DNA of 15,831 nucleotides from Mucidula mucida (lineage: Eukaryota > Basidiomycota > Agaricomycetes > Agaricales > Physalacriaceae): NCBI GenBank assembly GCA_015501055.1, contig JADNYV010000773.1, positions 1-15,831 on the forward strand, given 5' to 3'. Positions 9,307-15,831 of the stretch are shown piece after piece (positions within the stretch are counted from its first letter, which is position 1; each line of letters starts with the position of its first letter). The position numbers were made by a program, and so were the translations under genes. The notes under the pieces are model-generated. The model was given only the letters and a program-made list of their open reading frames with translations. It did not search any database and was not told the DNA's origin.

Positions 9307-9668
9307 GGCTGGAGGCAGGAAGGAGATGCCGGACCGAAGTACCGATGATACTTGACAGCGCGCCTACGCGCGTGTTGCGAATGATTTGAAAGGCAGCCAT
9401 CAGCCACCTCCCCGCCTTGGAACGAAACCTAAGCATAGAGCTCATGATCGCACAAGCCAAGAACAGTATCCGCCCAGTCGCGAGATTCGGAGCCTTTCGG
9501 ACTCCTATAACTCGATTTAACGCGTACACTATGTTTATTATCTGTTTTCCAGGTAATTAGGCCTAGTCTAAGGTATCGCAACATAACATAACGACGAGCA
9601 GAGTAACTCGGGACATCTAAGCTAACCCAGCGCCGCTTGAGCGGCCCGAACCTCGACCAGTTGATCGT
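9307..9668. other. Intergenic: SAMHD1-like gene promoter and 3' flank of the transcription factor gene
   Basis: About 360 bp. A minus-strand open frame (9275-9529) overlaps the SAMHD1-like start in another frame and has no family features. ACGCGT at 9520-9525 matches the MluI cell-cycle box consensus, but the hexamer is common in this window. No TATA box is evident. Confidence 0.35.
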
Positions 9669-11625
9669 CTAGTCCTCGAAAATCAGGAACCGCAAATCCG
9701 CCAAAGAACCTTTCATTGACTCACTGATAACAGGATATCTCGCCCTCATTCGTTCCATCACCGACAAAATCGACGCAAGAAGGTGGGCCGGCGCATTAGG
9801 CATCTCCGGTATCAGAACTTGACAAGAGCGCGCCCATATCATCTTCGTACAACTCAGTGAAGCGAACCAGCAAGCAAAGCATGAACATACCCCAATGATA
9901 GAATCTACAACTGGAAGACCGGGAATGTCAACCGCATCGATAATCCGCACGAGAGCTCTCATACTATCCGCCATGCGCCCACGAGAGGCAGGATTCATCG
10001 ACAAGAAAGGAGCGTGAATGCGAATCATTGCTGCGTGCGCAAGACTATGCGTCACGACAGCCGTAGCGGAAGTAGTGGGAGCAGGAAGCTTCGCCGTAAA
10101 ATTCTCGATGGTAGTTTGGAACGCATTATAACATCCAAAGAAAGTCGCAGTCTGTTGCTGATTCATGCCTGTACGCATATAATTAACTTCGGAAGAGTAT
10201 CAGAGCCATAACACTGACCTGGTCTATATCCTTGAACGATTCGAGATGCTTGCGTAAAGAGAACGGACGCCTTGGCATGCAACGCCAACATTGAAGTACC
10301 ACTATCATCCTGGTTGTCAAGAAATCTTTGTAGTGTACCACGACACCTCAAGTCAGGCGGTCGGGGGACCTACAAAAAATATCAACATGACCTTCTTTCA
10401 GCGTGCAGAAAGGTTTTCACCTGAGCATAGCTCCCAATATCCAACGGCCAAGGAACATCCACCCTTGCTTCTGGAGAAGATGGATAGGGAAACGGAGAGG
10501 GAGACCCATCAACCGCACTCCAGCAGCTACTCAAAATAAACACCGTCCAAAACCCATTGATCCTTTCCCCCTCCTCAACTGCATCAGCAGGCGGAGGCAA
10601 TGCCGGTGCGTGAGAAGGCGCATCCGCCGAGCGCGTCTTATGTAGCTGCGCACTCAATGTAATAGAAACCGCAGTACTCGTATGATACTTGGCTTCCACA
10701 AAACGTGATTGTCGATAAAAGTAATGCGACAGAAGAACCTCTGCTTGGATGCAGTGCATCACCGCCTGTGGATGGCCGCTTGCGAGTCCTTGGGCAGTGT
10801 CCCGCAGAGCCCGCGCGAGGATAGTGGATTCGTGCCTGTTTACGCCGTTTGATGCGTAGAGATGCGAGCCCCAGAGGAGTATGCAGCTCATAAGGGCTAT
10901 TAAGGGACGGCCGTGAGGATGCGAAGAAGAGAGTGAGTGTATGAAACGATGCGGATGCAGGAAGAACCCAATTTCTGCGCTATTTTGTAGAACAGCTTGT
11001 ACTCTAGGAATTGCTTGATGTTCAGCCAACTCTTTCAAACATTGACGAGTCATTGGAAGCTTACACAGTTGAGAGTTCCGACACACCCTATGCCAATGTC
11101 AGCCACATAGGTTCATAGATCGACTTTGAGTGCGCACCTCATTTACAGCCAGGGGACTTCCGCCTAAGAATATCGTCAGTGCATGGCGCCTCAAGTTCAT
11201 GCATGACATACCAGGCGACGCTGGCGACGCGTACGGTTGCGCAAGAAGAATGGCGCCTCCCGGATGACCAGGGTCCTCTAATTGTTGAATCCGACTCTCC
11301 AAGACCGCAATTTGCTCCTCAAGGGCCTGCGTCCGTGTCATTCCACCGCCGAGCTCAGGATATTCACAATCACCATACGAAACGGAGGTGCTGCACGGTC
11401 TACAGACAGGGCGCTGGCCATCGCATTTCTGTACAATAGAGTACAATTTAGAAGAAGAGACCTGTAGACAAATTCTTACAATTCTGCGCCGCCTATGTCA
11501 GTGGATTAGTATGAGTCAGAACGCTAGAAATGATGCGTTATTTGCCTGCAGTTTAGACATGTGTTTCCTCTGGCTGGCGTCGCGCGACCTGACGAAGAGG
11601 ACCCTTTTCCGCGAAATGAAGACAT
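9669..11625 (-). CDS. Zn2Cys6 (GAL4-type) fungal transcription factor
   Basis: Exons (minus strand): 11625-11546, 11492-11480, 11428-11212, 11163-11138, 11087-11065, 11003-10421, 10369-10219, 10168-9891, 9842-9669; 514 aa. The binuclear zinc cluster occupies residues 23-52: CLNC-RRRRIK-C-DGQRPV-C-RP-C, then eight residues and C, i.e. Cys 23, 26, 33, 40, 43, 52. A short coiled coil follows (TQALEEQIAVLESRIQQLE, about 62-83), the usual dimerisation helix. From about residue 105 the protein resembles the fungal-specific regulatory domain: EIGFFLHPHRF, LLWGSHLYAS, an acidic Ala/Pro linker, and WPLDIGSYAQV. It should bind CGG-type DNA half-sites as a dimer in the nucleus; target genes cannot be inferred. 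Intron 1 starts GC (AG|GCAAAT) and ends ACATAG with a CATACTAATCC branch; exon 2 has 13 nt. Intron 8 (9890-9843, 48 bp) is a multiple of three and could be retained. Confidence 0.88.
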
Positions 11626-11676
11626 ACTAGGGTGCAAGTGGCTATCAAGTCTCAACTATCTTGGATGCCGATACTA

Positions 11677-11683
11677 TTTTATA
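11677..11683 (-). promoter_or_regulatory. TATA box of the Zn2Cys6 gene
   Basis: On the minus strand TATAAAA lies about 52 bp before the ATG at 11625, directly beyond the stop codon of the possible small gene at 11684. Position and sequence fit a core promoter; not tested. Confidence 0.5.
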
Positions 11684-11937
11684 CTAAGGCCCCTCGCCGC
11701 TGATGAGCTCGTTAATCGGCGAGAGGCCTCCAGGTAGAATATTCAGCACCGCTTCTCTGATAGTCTGAAAATGATTTGTAAGATCGCCCGAGTCAGAGTG
11801 TCAACGACGTACGCGCGTCGCAGCAGGATGCCAAATTCTAGGTCCAGGATGTCCTCAACGTCTCCACATCGCAGGTCGACGTCGTCCATGTCTTTCGGTA
11901 GCGAGATGGAAGACGAGGAATCTACTGTCGCATCCAT
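11684..11937 (-). CDS. Possible small acidic protein, unknown function
   Basis: Exons 11937-11806 and 11764-11684 (minus strand) give a 70-aa protein through a 41-bp intron (donor GTTGAC, acceptor TTTTCAG). An alternative donor three bases earlier in the transcript removes one residue. The N-terminal half is Ser/Asp-rich (MDATVDSSSS, then VEDILDLEFGILLRR). The C-terminal exon reads TIREAVLNILPGGLSPINEL, a plausible folded helix-turn segment with 27 in-frame codons. I recognise no family. It sits between two minus-strand genes, and its stop abuts the TATA box of the gene below. Support is only the phase-consistent frame and protein-like composition, so it may be chance or the end of a longer gene with exons upstream to about 12200. 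Confidence 0.35.
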
Positions 11938-12254
11938 AGGTGCTCAAATGCACGACGAGAAGAGCCAAAGTGAACACTGAGGAAGGTCGGGAGCGAAAGA
12001 CCGAAGGTACCAGCGCAGTCAGTTCAGGACCCAGGTCGATGTCGGTGCCGAAATTCGAGCGGAGGTGTATCCGACAAGTCACAATATGACGCACCGTGCC
12101 AGCTCGACGCGTAAGTACGTGCATCGGAGATATGGAAGCTGGCCAATTAATCACACTGCTTCGTAAGGCATTGAACGCAAGAAAGAGAGAGCGAAGCATC
12201 TGAGATTAGACCAAAGCAAGAACATACAAAGCACGGGTAATGCAAGGTCCGATT
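11938..12254. other. Intergenic, possible 5' region of the small gene
   Basis: 317 bp. A minus-strand open frame from 12199 (114 codons) overlaps the small gene in another frame; I could not join it to the downstream exons with matching splice phase. Its composition is not distinctive. Nothing else was seen. Confidence 0.35.
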
Positions 12255-13825
12255 CTATCCTTCCTTCGCCTCCGCCTCAGAATCGTCCGAATCATCTAAA
12301 GGTATGAAACGTCGGCCTTGCCTCTGTATCCTTTGAGCACGTCATTGAACTGGCAGGAGTAGAGACACCCACGAATGGAGACCGCCTCTGTCTCAAGGGT
12401 GGGGGCGCCATTGCACACAGCTTACTTGGACCCAAAGCATCATCAGGCGGCAGAATTGTCGACGTCCGACGGTGAACTGCGGAACCTTGAATGCGGTAAC
12501 CAATGGCGGTGCTAGGCGTCGGTTGGGGAATTCTGAGGTTCGACCCTTGCGGGGTGTCGTTCTGCTGCACAAGCTGAGGGGTCGATGAAAGGGCTTGAGC
12601 GGTCGAGGCGAGGGCGGCAGGCGCTACGGAATCGGCGCGAGGAGGCAGCTGAGGTATACGCGATGTATTCGGAGTCGGTGCAAATACAGAAGATCCTCGA
12701 CGACTATTGAGTGACATCTTTCGAGCTTGAAGAAGCGAGTTGTTTCCACTCAGATGTAGATCAGCTAAAGGACGACGAGGTGTCTTGAGATCTAGATTGG
12801 TGAAAGGTGGTCGTACGACAGGAACGGGAGGCGCATTGGTAGTAGGATTACCCTTCTGAAGAGAACGACGCCTGATGATTGACGAAGGTGCAGGAAGAGA
12901 AGGTTTAGGTGGCGAAGGTCCACTGGCCAGTCGTGAATCCTGCTGCGTAGAATCGGCGCTATTTTCGTCTATACGCCGTCGCTTCCGTCCAGACCATACA
13001 GACTTCTCTTGAAGGGTGGACTGAAGTTTTGTAGGAGAGGTAGAGCGAGTTCTTGCCTTGGGCGGAGAAGGAATTTTCATAGCAGTTTCGAATCCCTTCG
13101 TGATAGTTTCCACGACAGTGCTGCGAGCAGTTTCGATATGCAGAGGGACGGCTTGAAGAAGAGGTAAAAGAGGCATCAACGCTGCGAGTATGGTGCCTTG
13201 CTGCTCTTGGATCGTTTGAAGTGCCTGAGTCTGCGCTTGTAGCGTCTGAGCGTTGGATTGATAGAGCTACAGCGGGCAATCAGCAAATAAGCTCTAATGA
13301 ACCGGGTATACCACCATTTGCATTGAGTCTACGCGCTTGTCGAGGCCTTCAAGCCTAAGCTGAACAGCGATTTGGAGATCTGCTAGACGGCTCGCTTGCG
13401 CTGGCTCCCCCATAGTCTTCAAAATTTCTGTCTGGCACCGGTTCGCTATCGCACACTAAGAACACAAAACACCCGGTGATTATAGGACACGCACCAAGAC
13501 CGAACATCTCATTCGACAAGACCTCGTGCTCCTTCTCAAATAGCGTCTTGGTGAGCCCAATCTCTCTTTTCGCCTCATCAACGCCTTTAGTTAGAACATT
13601 AACCTTGTCGGCAAAGGTCTCAAAGTGCGACTGAGTATCGTGGAGGAGAATGCGCAGCGATGTGTTCGTCTTGTCGAGGGGAGCCAACGGAGGCAAAGGA
13701 ATCGTACTGGTTGCAGGATTTGCAGTGTCCTTGCGCTGTAGGTGAGCCCAGAGCACCGACGAACTAGATGTGCGAGGCTGAGACTGCGTTCCAACCCTAG
13801 TAGAACCTGAACTGTTGGATGTCAT
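12255..13825 (-). CDS. Coiled-coil, Ser/Pro-rich, probably nuclear protein of unknown function
   Basis: Exons (minus strand): 13825-13495, 13445-13312, 13266-12373, 12323-12255; 475 aa. The exon 2 end could instead be 13315 (one residue fewer). Residues about 50-200 are rich in coiled-coil heptads (LLHDTQSHFETFADKVNVL, IAVQLRLEGLDKRVDSMQ, then a Gln-rich coil with QTLQAQTQALQTIQEQQ). The rest is low-complexity Ser/Pro/Arg with RKRRR (249-253) as a likely nuclear signal. Four sites match S/T-P-x-K/R: SPPK 222, SPTK 232, SPPK 273 and TPRR 317. The protein ends in an acidic tail, IPLDDSDDSEAEAKEG, reached through a 49-bp intron (12372-12324); reading through that intron gives a longer exon 3 ending at 12292 instead. 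I do not recognise a named family. Composition suggests a cell-cycle-phosphorylated scaffold or chromosome-associated protein; that is inference. Confidence 0.72.
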
Positions 13826-13974
13826 GGTTGAATGAAGTCAAGCAACATACTCGATCATTTCCGTTTAGCGACTACGTTTCGTCTACTCGTACAGCTAGCA
13901 TTAGGCCACGTATTATAGTCTACATGTACAATATATAGTTCCACGAATCATTTGCATAAATAGATGCTAAGATA

Positions 13975-15831
13975 TCAGAGTGGCGGTAGGGGGCGTCGGC
14001 ATTGAGGGCATATATTCTGTAAAACGACAAGTTCAGGAGAGAATGACGCGCTGCAAGAAACGACTAACCTTGATGGCAAGCCACTAAGCAAAGAGGATTC
14101 GGAGTAAGTACAAACTCAATCACAAGACAATTAAACGTACTTTTTCAAGGCAGTCGGTGTGCTGCGTTGCGCTGTCAGTACTCTGTCGAGCATCTAAAGA
14201 GAAACTCACGAATAAATGATGACACGGCGCCAGACTGTAACTCTTTCTGGTAACAGCACTTCCCACTCCCACCTGGACTGCATTCAGCAATGCCCCCGCA
14301 TGCATGCCCTTGCTTTTGCGTTTTCCCGTATCCCACGTATCCACCTTCTCATCAATGGATTTTCTCCCCCGAACAAGCGAAGGATCGATCATTATCGCAT
14401 CCATGCATATAGAGCAGTCACCCAAAGTCTGCTCCGGCGCCTCAGCATCCGGCAACGGTAGAATGGGATGATAGTCGTATGATTTTACCGTCGCAAACTG
14501 CAGAGGAAAATTAAACGAGACGAACAGTATGCACGCATGGCAACTTACTCGTGCGGGAACAAAAAATGTCGGACCAAATATGTCTTGTAACATGACCAGA
14601 AGTCCTTGGAAACAGACGAAGGCCGTCAACCAATACGCCCAAGCTACGAAGACTTCAATAGGGACTTATGGTAGCGCGGGGAACGCTTACATCTCGGTTT
14701 TACGTCAAGAACATTGTTCGGACAAACCAAGAAGTCTACAGGAAGTCAGCTACAGGAACCAGGTCAAACGAGAAAAACTTACACAACGCTAAATACAACC
14801 GACAAGCCGTGGTACCAATGACATACTCCTTGGTAAACCCACTAGACCTCCCGCGTCTAACAGATCTGACGATCTGTGGCAACCAGATACCAGAAATGTC
14901 ACCGCCACAAATATGAGGGACAGTGTAGGTGATAGGATCACGCGAACGATGAAAGTCAAGAAGATAAACATTGTCAGCCCTAACGTCATTATACTCGTCA
15001 GCTTCCGGCATGGGTAGAAGGGGACATAAACTTACACAACCTTGCTCCGGGATCTGATCTTAGATGGTGAGCAGCAAATGCCCAGAAGGTGGGTGACTGA
15101 GGCAGATCAGCCGCAGGTGAGGGAGTGGGCGGCTGGGGTGTGGCAGAAGCGGGCTGTGCTACAGTATCAGTGGGAGAAGACGTTGACTCAAGAGTACGCT
15201 GCGTTTCAGGCTGGGCCTGTACCTGTCCGCGTTAGTATTGTGCCATGTCTGAAAAGCCACTTTCTCGTACTGTAGGTGGCGAACTGACAGATTGTGGCGT
15301 AGTGGTAGGTAGCGCAGCAGGCGGAGGCGATGGAGTTTCCAAAATGTCCTCTGGCATTTGAACCTGGTGAATCAGAACGGCAAATTGCTAGTTTCGTGAG
15401 TTGGGTATCGGAAATGAAGACAGATGGTCACTTACTGCCTCGTACACAAACATGGTGCATGCAAGAAATGCAGGGGCAGTCAATGAAATGGACGGCCGTC
15501 CCTCAGCAATGATCGCAAATGTGATATGTGCAGCAAATGAGACAGAATCAATCGTAGCCTGGGTGAAAAACAACCATCGTGAAACTCGCGCGATTCCGGC
15601 AGGCGTTCTACTTTGCTCCATTTGACGAGTCAAAAGGAAAAGAAGAATGAAGTAAGCCACGCTAGCAGTGCCAGCATCTGTTGATTAACAAATTTAGTAT
15701 AATATGCAAACAAAAGACATGAACCTACACGTTGTAACTTTGCGGAAAAATGACCAGGATCTGCAATACGATCATGTCAGGACAAGAGCACCAGATAGTG
15801 TCACCACTAACCGAAGCCCTTCAATATGTTT
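13975..15831 (-). CDS. DSC E3 ubiquitin ligase subunit Tul1/DscA, C-terminal part (partial, apparent frameshift)
   Basis: Exons (minus strand): 15831-15812 (continues beyond the window), 15760-15729, 15677-15436, 15387-15271, 15222-15036, 14979-14783, 14735-14691, 14643-14549, 14497-14210, 14161-14141, 14083-14069, 14016-13975; about 433 residues. The product is the RING subunit of the membrane Dsc complex (Golgi/endosome or ER), which ubiquitinates membrane proteins and in some fungi drives SREBP processing. Order: SWSFFRKVTTYAG, TM segments including AYFILLFLLTRQM and FAAHITFAII, a Pro/Ser/Thr-rich loop, HLRSDPGARLW, further TMs (LTMFIFLTFIVRVILSP; WLPQIVRSVRRG; WAYWLTAFVCFQ), GPTFFVPAR, YDYHPILPLP, then a RING-H2: CSIC, APCHHLFHTDCLEKWL and ICPQC, ending RPLPPL. 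About 60 residues separate Cys2 and Cys3. Exon 14979-14783 is one base short of the phase its neighbours require (see findings). Confidence 0.9.

Noticed and set aside
9520..9525. ACGCGT, the MluI cell-cycle box, upstream of the dNTPase gene
   Set aside because: The hexamer also occurs at several other places in the window, including inside coding exons, so one copy is not evidence of cell-cycle control.
11855..12199. 114-codon minus-strand open frame as N-terminus of the small gene
   Set aside because: No donor/acceptor pair joins it in phase to the 11937 exon, and its sequence has no recognisable features.
12292..12372. Extension of exon 3 of the coiled-coil gene to a stop at 12292
   Set aside because: A 49-bp GTGGGT...ATACAG intron in matching phase leads to an acidic tail that is more protein-like; kept as an alternative in the feature text.
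1..15831. CRISPR array, operon, phage or virus-derived genes, secondary-metabolite cluster
   Set aside because: Intron-rich eukaryotic genes of unrelated families; no spaced repeats, no viral proteins, no biosynthetic core enzymes.

Overview
The window is nuclear DNA of a filamentous basidiomycete, most likely an Agaricomycete. Reading frames are cut every 50-300 bases by introns of about 45-70 bp with GT-AG borders and CTGAC/CTAAC-type branch sequences. The protein families found (secreted type-B carboxylesterase, F-box/beta-propeller protein, basidiomycete seven-TM protein, Zn2Cys6 regulator, fungal Tul1/DscA ligase) are typical of mushrooms. Nothing prokaryotic or viral is present. All exon models were built by hand, by requiring consistent splice phases and family-like protein across each junction.

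Layout, left to right. 1-674 (-): 5' half of an F-box gene that runs off the left edge. 1172-1843 (+): decayed N-terminal copy of a carboxylesterase. 2470-2719: a 250-bp MITE-like element with 30-bp terminal inverted repeats. 2760-5065 (+): an intact 14-exon secreted carboxylesterase/lipase (546 aa) that starts 40 bp past the MITE. 5466-6851 (-): 318-aa seven-TM protein with a 10-nt micro-exon. 7284-9306 (-): 494-aa HD-domain dNTP triphosphohydrolase of the SAMHD1 family. 9669-11625 (-): 514-aa Zn2Cys6 transcription factor whose zinc cluster is split by an apparent GC-AG intron and a 13-nt micro-exon. 11684-11937 (-): possible small gene of unknown function. 12255-13825 (-): 475-aa coiled-coil, Ser/Pro-rich, probably nuclear protein. 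13975-15831 (-): C-terminal part of the Tul1/DscA subunit of the Golgi/ER DSC ubiquitin ligase, which enters from the right edge and carries an apparent 1-base frameshift.

The genes do not form a pathway or a metabolite cluster. From 5.4 kb rightward all lie on the minus strand and look like ordinary housekeeping or regulatory loci. The left 5 kb is the dynamic part: an esterase duplication with one dead and one intact copy, a rearranged intron, and a transposon remnant in the live copy's promoter. I see no clear new multi-gene system. The points most worth checking are the MITE/promoter arrangement, the micro-exons, the GC-AG intron and the Tul1 frameshift.
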